Positions 25,997 to 33,833 of a stretch of 64,000 bases of DNA are shown piece after piece. Each line of letters opens with the position of its first letter. The first letter of the stretch is position 1. The position numbers were made by a program, and so were the translations under genes. The stretch comes from Saccharothrix tamanrassetensis (GTDB lineage Bacteria > Actinomycetota > Actinomycetes > Mycobacteriales > Pseudonocardiaceae). The stretch covers positions 62,001 through 126,000 of the forward strand of contig NZ_JACHJN010000002.1 in assembly GCF_014203665.1 (NCBI RefSeq), written 5' to 3'. The notes under the pieces were generated by a model, which saw only the letters and a program-made list of their open reading frames with translations, ran no database searches and was not told the DNA's origin.

Positions 25997-26928
25997 CCGG
26001 GTACGCCGACGTCGAGGACCCCTCCGTCGCCCTCCGCGTCGCCGCCGAGGACCGGCCGGGCCGGCAGACCACCAAGGAGCTCATCGAGAAGGCCGGCTGG
26101 AAGATCCAGGGCGTCAACTGGATCTATGAGAAGGTCACCGGCGAGAACCTGATCGAGTCGCTGATCAGCCCGCTGCTGGGCGACTTCGAGAAGATCGACG
26201 CCAACGCCAACGCGTGGGACCAGGTCGCCAAGGCCCTGGACTCGGTGCGGCACAACGTGGGCGCGGGCGTGGAGCAGCTGTCGCCGCACTGGGACGGCGA
26301 CGCGGCGCAGGCGTTCGAGCTGCGGATGAACACCATGTGGGTGCTCGCCATCGAGGCGGACTCGCAGGTGGCCCGGATCATCGGCAACAAGTTCCAGTCC
26401 ATGGCGTCGACCTGCCGCACGGCCACCGGGCTGGCGCTGACGCTGCTGGACAAGCTGGTCACCAAGCTGATGGAAGCCGTGCTCATGGCGCCCATCCCGG
26501 TGGTCGGCTGGGGCAAGGCGGTGTGGATGGTCTACGACGCCATCCAGATCGTGGACGCCATCCGCAAGATCATCCTCTCCATCCAGACCATCATCGAGGG
26601 CGTCCAGGGCATGGTCGACGGCATCGTCGCCATGGGCACCGCGCTGGCCAAGCTCAAGGACGTGCGCGACGTCAACGACCTGCTCGACGTGGTGGACGGC
26701 GTGCAGGACGGCAAGCAGAAGTTCGACAACGGCAAGTCGGCGGTGAAGTCGGGTGCGTTCAGCCTCGCGCTGGACGGCTACGGCCTCAAGGGCGCCGTCG
26801 GCGGCACCGGCCGGTACACCGCGGGTGCGGGCGGCGGTGGCGGCGGGACGGCCGGTGGTGGCGGTGGCGGTGGAGCCCCGGCTCCCGCCCCGAGCGGTGC
26901 CGGCGCGGGCGGCGGGGGTGGGCAGTGA
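25993..26928 (+). CDS. Long WXG100-like protein with Gly-rich tail, putative ESX substrate
   Basis: 311 residues from GTG 25993. Residues 80-160 form the WXG-like region: VRHNVGAGVEQLSPHWDGDA places a W-D-G turn between two long helices, with AFELRM after it. A hydrophobic segment (VLMAPIPVVGWGKAVWMVYD, about 160-180) and an amphipathic run (IQTIIEGVQGMVDGIVAMGT) follow. The C-terminus is Gly/Ala/Pro-rich (GGGGGGTAGGGG) and disordered. It is probably exported with the EspC-like protein. No toxin domain is recognisable at the C-terminus. Confidence 0.78.
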   Translation: MTGYADVEDPSVALRVAAEDRPGRQTTKELIEKAGWKIQGVNWIYEKVTGENLIESLISPLLGDFEKIDANANAWDQVAKALDSVRHNVGAGVEQLSPHWDGDAAQAFELRMNTMWVLAIEADSQVARIIGNKFQSMASTCRTATGLALTLLDKLVTKLMEAVLMAPIPVVGWGKAVWMVYDAIQIVDAIRKIILSIQTIIEGVQGMVDGIVAMGTALAKLKDVRDVNDLLDVVDGVQDGKQKFDNGKSAVKSGAFSLALDGYGLKGAVGGTGRYTAGAGGGGGGTAGGGGGGGAPAPAPSGAGAGGGGGQ

Positions 26929-27353
26929 CGTTCCCCTACGACCGGGCCCGGCTGGACGCGCTGGTCGCCGACGTGGACCAGCGGCTGGCGGCGGCCGAGC
27001 GGATCTCCCGTGAGGCCGTCCAGGTGCAGCTGCGGTCCAAGGGCCTGACCGAGGCCGACTACGCCGAGATCAACCGGTTCGCCAACAGCGCCGCCGCGCC
27101 GAAGGAACTGCGCGACCTGGCCCGCCGGATCGACGCGGGCGAGATGACGTGGCAGGACATCGCGTCCGGCGAGCGGGCGGGCGACGAGAGCGTGCAGCGC
27201 GCGTTGCAGGCCGGCGTGCCCGAGCTCCAGCGGGCCTACAACGCGCTCCAGGAGGGCAACGACCCGGAGGACGTCGTCGCCTCCGGCACCCCGCGACCGG
27301 CCCGCCGCGACGACGACGACGAGCCGGGGCAGTTCACCCAGGACGCCTGGTAG
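26925..27353 (+). CDS. Hypothetical soluble protein, third gene of the EspC/WXG cluster
   Basis: 142 residues from GTG 26925, overlapping the WXG gene by four bases. Helical, acidic, with no signal: YDRARLDALVADVDQRLAAA then ISREAVQVQLRSKGLTEADY and a C-terminal acidic tail RRDDDDEPGQFTQDAW. It is the third gene of a coupled set, so it is a good candidate for a chaperone or regulator of the two secreted proteins, comparable in position to EspG-like partners, but no homology to EspG is seen. The long-helix plan could also be another small substrate. Confidence 0.72.
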   Translation: MTFPYDRARLDALVADVDQRLAAAERISREAVQVQLRSKGLTEADYAEINRFANSAAAPKELRDLARRIDAGEMTWQDIASGERAGDESVQRALQAGVPELQRAYNALQEGNDPEDVVASGTPRPARRDDDDEPGQFTQDAW

Positions 27354-27362
27354 CCGCAGCGG

Positions 27363-27923
27363 TCAGGCGGCGGGGAAGTCGAACCCGCCGCCCCCGGTGT
27401 GGTTCGTGCCGACACCCCGGACCACGTCGAACGCGAGACCCACCGCGATCGCCAGCGAGCGCGCCGGTTCGGGGGTGCCCGGACGGACGTGCAGCACGTC
27501 CCGGCGCACCCTGCGGCCGTCCCGCCTGGCGATCGCGCCCTGCGTGAAGCCGGCCACGTCGCCGAAGTAGCAGATCCGTCGCCCGGACGGGTCGAGCAGC
27601 GCGTAGTGGGTGCGGCTCTCCTTGACCACCGAGCCGAGCGGGACGCCGTCCGGGCGGGACACCCGGGTGGGTGGCTTGCCCGGCCCTTTCCGGATCAGCA
27701 GCAGCGGCTGCCCGAGCTGCGACACCGCCAGGTCGAACGTCGTGCGACCCGAGAAACCCGTGGCGCGCAACAGCTTGCGCACCGGCCCGAGCCGCTTCCG
27801 GTCGGCCGCCACGGCGACCGGTGCGCCCTGCTCGGTGTACGCGCGGGTCTCGAAGCGGGTGCCGAACAGGTGCCGGGCTGCGCCCCACGGCTGCTCGACG
27901 ATCAGGGTGTCGGGAAGCGTCAC
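27363..27923 (-). CDS. LURP/scramblase-like beta protein, hypothetical
   Basis: 186 residues from GTG 27923. The sequence reads as alternating beta strands: LFGTRFETRAYTEQG, GRTTFDLAVSQLGQPLLLIR, GVPLGSVVKESRTHYALLD and RRICYFGDVAGF. This resembles the Tubby-like fold of LURP-one-related/phospholipid-scramblase-like proteins in actinobacteria; the assignment is by pattern only. The Gly-rich C-terminus (HTGGGGFDFPAA) is short. It converges with the EspC cluster (9-bp gap) and diverges from pyrE, whose ATG lies 22 bases away. Confidence 0.65.
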   Translation of the reverse strand: MTLPDTLIVEQPWGAARHLFGTRFETRAYTEQGAPVAVAADRKRLGPVRKLLRATGFSGRTTFDLAVSQLGQPLLLIRKGPGKPPTRVSRPDGVPLGSVVKESRTHYALLDPSGRRICYFGDVAGFTQGAIARRDGRRVRRDVLHVRPGTPEPARSLAIAVGLAFDVVRGVGTNHTGGGGFDFPAA

Positions 27924-27944
27924 GGTGTGCCAGCGTACGGGCGT

Positions 27945-28529
27945 ATGACAGTCTTGGAACCCGTGCGAACTGAAGTGGTTCTGGACTCCGGCGCCAAGGC
28001 CGAACTGGCGCGGTTGGTGAGCGAGTTGGCCGTCGTGCACGGCAAGGTGACGTTGTCCTCGGGTGCCGAGGCCGACTACTACATCGACCTGCGGCGGGCG
28101 ACGCTGCACCACGCCGCCGCCCCGCTGATCGGCAGGCTCCTGCGCCAGCTCACCGCCGACTGGGACTACGTCGCGGCGGGCGGTCTGACGCTGGGCGCGG
28201 ATCCCGTGGCGTGCGCGATGATGCACGCCGCCTCGGCGGCCGGTGACGTGCTGGACGCGTTCGTGGTGCGCAAGGCCACCAAGCAGCACGGCATGCAGCG
28301 CCGGATCGAGGGCATCGAGGTCGCCGGGCAGCGCGTGCTCGCCGTGGAGGACACCTCCACCACGGGCAGCAGCGTGCTGACCGCGGTCGAAGCCCTGCGC
28401 GAGGCGGGCGCGACCGTGGTGGGCGTGGCGACCGTGGTGGACCGCGGCACGGTGGCCCGTGAGGTGATCGAGGCGCAGGGCCTGCCGTACCGCTACCTGC
28501 TGGACCTCGCCGACCTCGGCCTGGCCTGA
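27945..28529 (+). CDS. pyrE: Orotate phosphoribosyltransferase
   Basis: 194 residues from ATG 27945. Adds ribose-5-phosphate from PRPP to orotate in pyrimidine synthesis. SSGAEADYYIDLRRATLHH opens the substrate part; AAGGLTLGADPVACAM is the hood region; RKATKQHGMQRRIEG is the flexible loop; VLAVEDTSTTGSSVLTAVEA is the PRPP-binding motif. GTG 27963 is a possible shorter start. One base separates its stop from the next gene, so the two are probably one operon. Confidence 0.95.
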   Translation: MTVLEPVRTEVVLDSGAKAELARLVSELAVVHGKVTLSSGAEADYYIDLRRATLHHAAAPLIGRLLRQLTADWDYVAAGGLTLGADPVACAMMHAASAAGDVLDAFVVRKATKQHGMQRRIEGIEVAGQRVLAVEDTSTTGSSVLTAVEALREAGATVVGVATVVDRGTVAREVIEAQGLPYRYLLDLADLGLA

Positions 28530-28530
28530 C

Positions 28531-29220
28531 ATGGTGAGCCTCGTCCTGCTCCTGGTGATCGTGGCGATCCTCGGGGTGGGGGTCGCCGTGGGGCTGGCGC
28601 GCCGCAAGCGCAACCCGTTCACGAACCCGCGGTTCGTGAACCAGTGCGAGCAGCGGATGCGGGCCTTGGAGGCGTCCCTGGGCTGGCGGTTCGTCGCCGA
28701 GGACCAGGGTTTCCAGGAACGCGTGCCGCAGATCGGCCGGATGCTGGAGGCCGACCGCAGCCGGGTGAAGTTCCAGCTGGTCGGCCACTGGCGGGGCGTG
28801 CCGGTGCTCGCGGTGGAGGTCGTGCTGCGCGCGGACAACATGGTGACCTCGGAGTACCGGACGTACTCCGTGGTCGTCGTGCCGCGTCCGATGCCGGGCC
28901 CGTGGGTGCTGATCAGCCCGCGCAACGACAGCGTGTGGGGCCTGTTCGAGCAGTTCGTGGCCACCGGAGACCCGGCGTTCGACGCCCGCTACGAGGTGCG
29001 CCGCAAGAACCCGGCCTTCGCCACCGCGCTGCTCGGCTCCGGCCTGCCGCAGGCCCTGCTCCAGGACCCGCGCGCGAACGGCGTGGCGATCGCGTTCGAC
29101 GAGCACAACCTGGCGGCGGCGGTGCCCGGCCCGATGCTCCAGGCCCCGCTGGGCCACCTCGCCGACCTGCTGCTCGACGTGGCGTCCCGAGTCCCCTGGC
29201 AGGCGCTGCCGCGCGGGTGA
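28531..29220 (+). CDS. Membrane-anchored hypothetical protein downstream of pyrE
   Basis: 229 residues from ATG 28531, one base after the pyrE stop. One N-terminal span (MVSLVLLLVIVAILGVGVAV) is followed by a basic stretch (RRKRNPFTNPRF) and a cytoplasmic domain with SLGWRFVAEDQGFQERVPQI and YRTYSVVVVPRPMPGPWVLI. No family is recognised. The plan resembles the protein at 24079 (see there). Linkage to pyrE is probably transcriptional only. Confidence 0.75.
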   Translation: MVSLVLLLVIVAILGVGVAVGLARRKRNPFTNPRFVNQCEQRMRALEASLGWRFVAEDQGFQERVPQIGRMLEADRSRVKFQLVGHWRGVPVLAVEVVLRADNMVTSEYRTYSVVVVPRPMPGPWVLISPRNDSVWGLFEQFVATGDPAFDARYEVRRKNPAFATALLGSGLPQALLQDPRANGVAIAFDEHNLAAAVPGPMLQAPLGHLADLLLDVASRVPWQALPRG

Positions 29221-29284
29221 CGCGCGTTATATCAGGCGCATCCGCGGGTATTCCGGCCTACTCTGGCAGTCAAGGGAGGTCGCT

Positions 29285-29674
29285 GTGGTCGCGTTGGCGT
29301 TCGCCGAACTGGTCATGGTGCTCCACTTCGCCGTGCTGGTGTTCCTGGTGGTGGGCGGCTTCCTGGCCTGGCGCTGGCCGCGCCTCATCTACCCGCACCT
29401 GGCGATGGCCGCCTGGGGCCTGCTGGTCGTGACGTTCCCGCTGGCGTGCCCGCTGACCTGGCTGGAGAACACCTTCCGCAGCGCCGCCGGCCAACCGGAA
29501 CTGGCCAGCGGCTTCATCGACACCTACATCGACGGTGTGCTGTACCCGGAGTCCGCGGCCCGCACCGTGCAGCTCCTGGTGGGCTTCGCGGTGGCCGCCT
29601 CGTGGGCCGGCTTCTGGCTGAAGCGACGGGCTGAACAAATGTGTAATCCGGTGCAGTTCACCAATCACCGATAA
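29285..29674 (+). CDS. DUF2784 family membrane protein
   Basis: 129 residues from GTG 29285 behind AGGGAGG, with a TACTCT -10 about 20 bases before that. Three or four spans with the family markers MVLHFAVLVFLVVGGFLAWR, CPLTWLENTFRSAAG and YIDGVLYP. DUF2784 is a widespread bacterial membrane family with no known reaction. The short tail RRAEQMCNPVQFTNHR is unlike the usual end of the family and may be a recent frameshift extension. Confidence 0.88.
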   Translation: MVALAFAELVMVLHFAVLVFLVVGGFLAWRWPRLIYPHLAMAAWGLLVVTFPLACPLTWLENTFRSAAGQPELASGFIDTYIDGVLYPESAARTVQLLVGFAVAASWAGFWLKRRAEQMCNPVQFTNHR

Positions 29675-29793
29675 AGTGCCCATTCGGCCATCACCGTAGT
29701 GGACCAATCGAGTACCCGACCGTACGAATCGTAATTCCGCGGGCGTTTCCGTGCCTTACCCTGGAACCACGGGTCGGGGAAAGGCGGTCGGCG

Positions 29794-30717
29794 ATGGGGG
29801 TGGCTCGGACACGTCTTGAGGTTCGGGAACCCGCGCACCGCGGCAGGCGTCGGGCGCCGGGGGCGGTGATGGGTTCGTGGCTGCGGGACTACGTGGTGCA
29901 CTCCGGCGTCTTCGGACCGCTGGAGGCGTCCGCCGCGGCCTCGGTCGCCGCCGGCTTCGCGGCCGTCGCGGCAGGTCTGCGCGCCATCGGGTGGATGCTG
30001 GTCACCGGCGGTGTGACGGTGCTCGTCGTGCTGCTGGTGGCGAACCGGGTGGCGTGGCACCGCCGGGACGACGCGGAACGCCGGCTGCTGTTGCGCTACT
30101 GCGACACCCTGGAAAAGCGGCACGGCCGGAAATGGGCGGTGAAGTACTGGCACCAGGAAGTGGACATCCGGTCGAACGGGGACGTGCACCAGCACATCGC
30201 CTTCACCATTGTGGTCCGCTGTGACGAGTTGGACTTCTGCAGTTTTACCGATCGGACCAACTGGGACTGGCCGGTCCGGCTGATCCGGCGGGTGAAGGTG
30301 AAGGTGCGCAGTGTCCAGGTCGGCGGTGAAGGCGGCACGCGGTTCGGCGTGACCACCGCGTGGCTGGACCACCGGCGGCTGAAGACGATGGTGCACCTCG
30401 ACGAGCCCGCTCTGCGCGGTGAAGAGGTGAGCTTCGTGGTGGACGTGTTCTGGCCCGCCAAGTGCGCACCGTTCATGAAGGGCTACCTGCCGGACGAGCT
30501 GCTGGTGTCGTTCGGCGAGATCGTGCCGTTCGCCCAGTACGTCATCACGCTGCCAGTCGGTTACCACGTGCGGGTGGACAAGCTCGGACTCGTGCCCACC
30601 CGCGACGACTACACGCTCACCCAGACCGTGAACCGGGCCGGCCAGCCGGAAACCACGCTGACCGTGTGCGACATACCGGCATATCGCAAGGTCGGGGTGA
30701 AACTGGATCTGGCCTGA
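29794..30717 (+). CDS. Hypothetical membrane protein, 307 aa
   Basis: ATG 29794; a second ATG at 29869 (MGSWLRDYVVHSGVFGPLEA) could be the true start because the intervening Arg-rich stretch is poorly ordered. Two adjacent hydrophobic segments (about 43-62 and 66-84, ending VLVVLLVANRVAW) form a membrane hairpin, followed by a cytosolic domain of about 220 residues with WHQEVDIRSNGDVHQHIAFT and VSFVVDVFWPAKCAPFMKGY. No family is recognised. It stands alone. The mix of a hairpin anchor and a beta-rich cytosolic domain recalls self-associating envelope proteins, which is only a guess. Confidence 0.7.
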   Translation: MGVARTRLEVREPAHRGRRRAPGAVMGSWLRDYVVHSGVFGPLEASAAASVAAGFAAVAAGLRAIGWMLVTGGVTVLVVLLVANRVAWHRRDDAERRLLLRYCDTLEKRHGRKWAVKYWHQEVDIRSNGDVHQHIAFTIVVRCDELDFCSFTDRTNWDWPVRLIRRVKVKVRSVQVGGEGGTRFGVTTAWLDHRRLKTMVHLDEPALRGEEVSFVVDVFWPAKCAPFMKGYLPDELLVSFGEIVPFAQYVITLPVGYHVRVDKLGLVPTRDDYTLTQTVNRAGQPETTLTVCDIPAYRKVGVKLDLA

Positions 30718-30769
30718 ACAGCGGCGGGTCACCCGAAGGAGTCATCCCGGCGAGCTGTAGTCTCCGCCG

Positions 30770-30844
30770 ATGATCGATTCGACCTCGGCAGGCATTCCCC
30801 GTGGCGGCGAGACCGGAAGCGGCGGGGACACCGACAAGAAGTAG
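30770..30844 (+). CDS. Possible leaderless 24-aa small protein upstream of the SpoU gene
   Basis: ATG 30770 to TAG 30844 encodes MIDSTSAGIPRGGETGSGGD plus TDKK. An extended -10, TG + TAGTCT (30756-30763), sits seven bases upstream, so transcription would start at the ATG: a leaderless gene. The product is hydrophilic. Support is positional only; it could be a regulatory upstream frame for the methyltransferase starting 50 bases later. Confidence 0.35.
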   Translation: MIDSTSAGIPRGGETGSGGDTDKK

Positions 30845-30893
30845 CGGTGACGACCCCGCTCGGGTGACGGGCGGGGTTCGCGATGATGGTCGG

Positions 30894-31583
30894 ATGAGCG
30901 TCACGCTGGAGGGCTTTCACGCGGTCAAGCACGCGTTGCGGTTCGGTGCGGAAGTGGACCCCGTCGTGGTGCTCGACGCGGCGAAGGCGGTGGCGTTCGC
31001 CCGGTCCCATGCGCCTGACCTGGTCGGCGTGTTCGAGCAGCGCGCGCGGGTGGTCGATGCCGCCGAGTTCGTCCGGGTGGTCGGCCGGGCGCACCCGACC
31101 GGCGTCGGCGGTGTGGCCCGACGGCCCGCCGAGCCGGGGTTCGGTGCGCGGACCGCGCCGCTGGTGCTGCTGGACAACCCGCGCAACCTGGGCAACTTCG
31201 GTGCGGTGATCCGGGTGGCCGCCGGGTTGGGCGCCGGTGGCGTGGTGTCGGTCGGGGACGTGGACCCGTGGCACCCCAACGTCGTGCGGGGCAGCGCGGG
31301 GTTGCACTTCGCGGTGCCGGTGGGGCGCCTGGACGGGGTGGGCGGGATCGAGGGCGAGGTGATCGCCTTCGACGCCGACGGGGAGGACCTGCGGGACGCG
31401 CGGATCCCGGACGGCGCCGTGCTGGCCTTCGGGTCCGAGCGGCACGGGCTGTCGGACGTGGTGCGGGCGCGGGCCGACCGGGTGGTGTCGTTGCCGATGC
31501 GGCCGAAGGTGTCCAGCTACAACCTCACCACGAGCGTGGCCATGGCGCTCTACCACTGGGAGCTGTTCCGGCGCGCGACTTGA
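30894..31583 (+). CDS. SpoU/TrmH-family RNA 2'-O-methyltransferase
   Basis: 229 residues from ATG 30894. SAM-dependent ribose methyltransferase of the knotted SPOUT fold. The three family motifs are present: LLDNPRNLGNFGAVIRVAAG (motif 1), VLAFGSERHGLSDVV (motif 2) and SLPMRPKVSSYNLTTSVAMA (motif 3, deeper than the usual SLNVSxA). The replacement of the usual N-V-S with S-S-Y-N-L-T-T-S is a known variant. The N-terminal 80 residues are a short recognition part. Whether it acts on tRNA or rRNA cannot be told. Confidence 0.88.
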   Translation: MSVTLEGFHAVKHALRFGAEVDPVVVLDAAKAVAFARSHAPDLVGVFEQRARVVDAAEFVRVVGRAHPTGVGGVARRPAEPGFGARTAPLVLLDNPRNLGNFGAVIRVAAGLGAGGVVSVGDVDPWHPNVVRGSAGLHFAVPVGRLDGVGGIEGEVIAFDADGEDLRDARIPDGAVLAFGSERHGLSDVVRARADRVVSLPMRPKVSSYNLTTSVAMALYHWELFRRAT

Positions 31584-31608
31584 ACGGTCAAGTGGGCAAG
31601 CTGGACGG

Positions 31609-32697
31609 GTGACGACGCCCAAGCTCCTCGCCGCCCGCGCGGGCGTGGCCGAACGCGCGGTCGAGTCGCGCCACCTGCGCCGGGTCTGGGGCCTGCCGGG
31701 CACGCTGCTCGGCGCCGTCGGGTGGCCGGTGGACTGGCCCGGCCGGGTGCACCTGCGGTTCGGCTACTGGTGGCAGGCGCACCTGCTGGACTGCGTCCTG
31801 GACGCCCAGCTCCGCGCCCCCAGCGACGCCCGGCTCACCACGATCCGGCGGCTGGTGCGCGGCATCCGGGTCCGCAACGTGCTCGGCTGGACGAACGACT
31901 TCTACGACGACATCGCGTGGCTCGGCCTGGCCCTGCAGCGAGCCGCCCGGGCCGGGGTCGAGAAGCCCGGTGCCGTCGACGCCATCGCGCGCCGGCTGCG
32001 CGCCGGGTGGACCGACCACGCGGGCGGCGGGATCTGGTGGAAGCGGAACGACGACTTCAAGAACGTCCCCGCCAACGGTCCGGCGGCGATCTTCTTCGCC
32101 CGCCTCGCGGGAGCCGGTGGCGAGTACGGGGACCTGGGTCGGGCTCGGTCCATCGTGGACTGGGTCGAGGACCACCTGCTGGACGAGGAGACCGGGCTGT
32201 TCTGGGACGGCCTGCACGTCCACCCCGACGGCTCGGTCCGGGAGGTCGAGAAGAACCTCTACACGTACGGCCAGGGCGTGGTGCTCGGCGCGTGCGTCGA
32301 ACTCGGCAGCGCGGAGTACGCCGACCGCGCCGCCCGCATCATCACGGCCGTGGACAAGAACCTCGCCACGGACGGCGTGCTGCGCGGTCACGGCGGCGGG
32401 GACGGCGGCCTGTTCGGCGGGATCCTCATGCGCTACCTCGCGCTGGCGGCGCTGGAGCTCGACCGGCCGGAGGCCGCCAAGGCGGCCGACCTCGTGTTCA
32501 GGTCGGCGGACGCGCTGTGGGCGAACCGGACGACGGTGGTCGGCGGCCCGCTGTTCGGTCCGGAGTGGACGGTGCGGGCGGTGCGGCCGACGAAGGACGA
32601 ACCGGAGCGGGACCTGTCCGTCCAGCTGGGTGGGTGGATGGCGTTGGAAGCGGCGGCCCTGTTGGAGCGCAACGGCTGCACGCCGCCGCAGAGCTGA
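31609..32697 (+). CDS. Glycosyl hydrolase, GH76-like (alpha-1,6-mannanase fold), no signal peptide
   Basis: 362 residues from GTG 31609. An (alpha/alpha)6-barrel hydrolase pattern: the NDFYDDIAWLGLAL block at 96-109 holds the paired Asp (D100, D101) of GH76; also GGIWWKRNDDFKNVPANGPA and YGQGVVLGACVELG. GH76 enzymes cut alpha-1,6-mannans; secreted forms are usual. This one has no visible signal peptide, as is seen for a cytosolic subgroup in actinobacteria, so an intracellular mannan or glycolipid substrate is possible. Followed by a LacI-type gene on the other strand. Confidence 0.8.
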   Translation: MTTPKLLAARAGVAERAVESRHLRRVWGLPGTLLGAVGWPVDWPGRVHLRFGYWWQAHLLDCVLDAQLRAPSDARLTTIRRLVRGIRVRNVLGWTNDFYDDIAWLGLALQRAARAGVEKPGAVDAIARRLRAGWTDHAGGGIWWKRNDDFKNVPANGPAAIFFARLAGAGGEYGDLGRARSIVDWVEDHLLDEETGLFWDGLHVHPDGSVREVEKNLYTYGQGVVLGACVELGSAEYADRAARIITAVDKNLATDGVLRGHGGGDGGLFGGILMRYLALAALELDRPEAAKAADLVFRSADALWANRTTVVGGPLFGPEWTVRAVRPTKDEPERDLSVQLGGWMALEAAALLERNGCTPPQS

Positions 32698-32810
32698 GCC
32701 ACGCCGGCCGCACGGCCGCGTCCCGGCGGAACTGTCTGCGCGAGTCGTCCGGCACGGGGAGCGCACGAAGGTCACCGAACCCAAGCCGGGTATCAGCACG
32801 GGCCCACGTA

Positions 32811-33767
32811 CTAGTGACATCCGCAGGATTGGCGGTGTTTCAACTCGGGCGGCAGCCGGATCGTCTCCGGCGCCCGGTCCGGGTCCGCGATGCGCGCCAG
32901 CAGCAACCGCACGGCGGTCCGCCCGATCTCCTCCACCGGTTGCGCCATGGTGGTCAGCGGCGGGTCGACCAGTTCCGCCCACTCCACCTCGTCGTAGGTC
33001 ACCAGCGCCAGTTCGCTGCCGATCCGCACGCCCCGCGCACGGGCCGTGTGCAGCACGCCCATCAACACCTGGTGGTCGCTCACCACCACCGCCGACGCCC
33101 GCCCGAGCAACGGGTCCAGCGACCGCGTCACCAGCCCCTCGTCCCACGCCAGACCGGCGCGCCCCAGGCCCAGCCGGTAGCCGAGCACGCGTTCGTCGGT
33201 GGTCGCCAGTCCCGGCGGGGCGGTGACCAGGCCGATCCGCCGGTGCCCCAGCTCCGCCAGGTGCCGCACCAGGGTGGAGGTGGCCTGCACGTTCTCCGGC
33301 CCCACCTGGTCCAGGTCCTTCGCCACGGTCAGCCGGTCCACCAGCACCGTCGGCACACCCAGCCGGCGCAGCTCGGGCAGCGCCGCCGACCCGGCCGTGG
33401 GCGTCAGCAGCACCCCGTCGACCCGGCGCGACCGCAGCATCCGCACCGCCGCCTGCTCCGACTCGGCGGAGTCCCGGGTGTCGATCAGCACCAGCGTGTA
33501 CCCGGCCCGGGTGGCCTCGCCCTCGATCGCCGCGATGAGCTCCGCGAAGTAGGGGTGCGACACCAGCGACACCGCCAGCCCCAGCGACTTCGTACCCCCG
33601 GTGACCAGCGAGCGGGCGATCGCGTCGCCGGTGTACCCGGTCTCCTCGATCGCTTTCAGCACCCGTTCCCTGGTGCTCGACGCGACCGACCGGGTCTCGT
33701 TGATCACGTGTGAGACCGTGGTGATGGAGACACCGGCCAGCGCGGCGACCTCCTTCATGGTGACCAT
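32811..33767 (-). CDS. LacI-family transcriptional regulator
   Basis: 318 residues from ATG 33767. Helix-turn-helix MKEVAALAGVSITTVSHVIN and the hinge helix GDAIARSL, then a periplasmic-binding-protein-like domain: LGLAVSLVSHPYFAELIAAI, LVLIDTRDSAESEQAAVRML, RVDGVLLTPTAGSAALPELR, LGHRRIGLVTAPPGLATTDE, and the family end TTMAQPVEEIGRTAVRLLLA. Diverges from the PfkB kinase with the GCAAGCGATTGC operator between. It probably represses the kinase pair and itself in the absence of a sugar ligand. The Cys-rich tail KHRQSCGCH is unusual. Confidence 0.95.
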   Translation of the reverse strand: MVTMKEVAALAGVSITTVSHVINETRSVASSTRERVLKAIEETGYTGDAIARSLVTGGTKSLGLAVSLVSHPYFAELIAAIEGEATRAGYTLVLIDTRDSAESEQAAVRMLRSRRVDGVLLTPTAGSAALPELRRLGVPTVLVDRLTVAKDLDQVGPENVQATSTLVRHLAELGHRRIGLVTAPPGLATTDERVLGYRLGLGRAGLAWDEGLVTRSLDPLLGRASAVVVSDHQVLMGVLHTARARGVRIGSELALVTYDEVEWAELVDPPLTTMAQPVEEIGRTAVRLLLARIADPDRAPETIRLPPELKHRQSCGCH

Positions 33768-33790
33768 GGACCCGTCCCGTTCGGCCTTGC

Positions 33791-33802
33791 GCAAGCGATT
33801 GC
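33791..33802. promoter_or_regulatory. LacI-type operator in the divergent promoter
   Basis: GCAAGCGATTGC is a near-palindrome with the central CG and the GCAA/TTGC ends of LacI/GalR operators. It lies 24 bases from the LacI start and 32 bases from the PfkB start, in place to control both. Confidence 0.65.
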
Positions 33803-33833
33803 GGCGACCATACCGGCTCGGAGGTGCAGGGGC

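Noticed and set aside
25643-27353. Complete type VII secretion system
   Set aside because: Only substrate-like genes are present; no EccA-E, mycosin or ATPase can be found.
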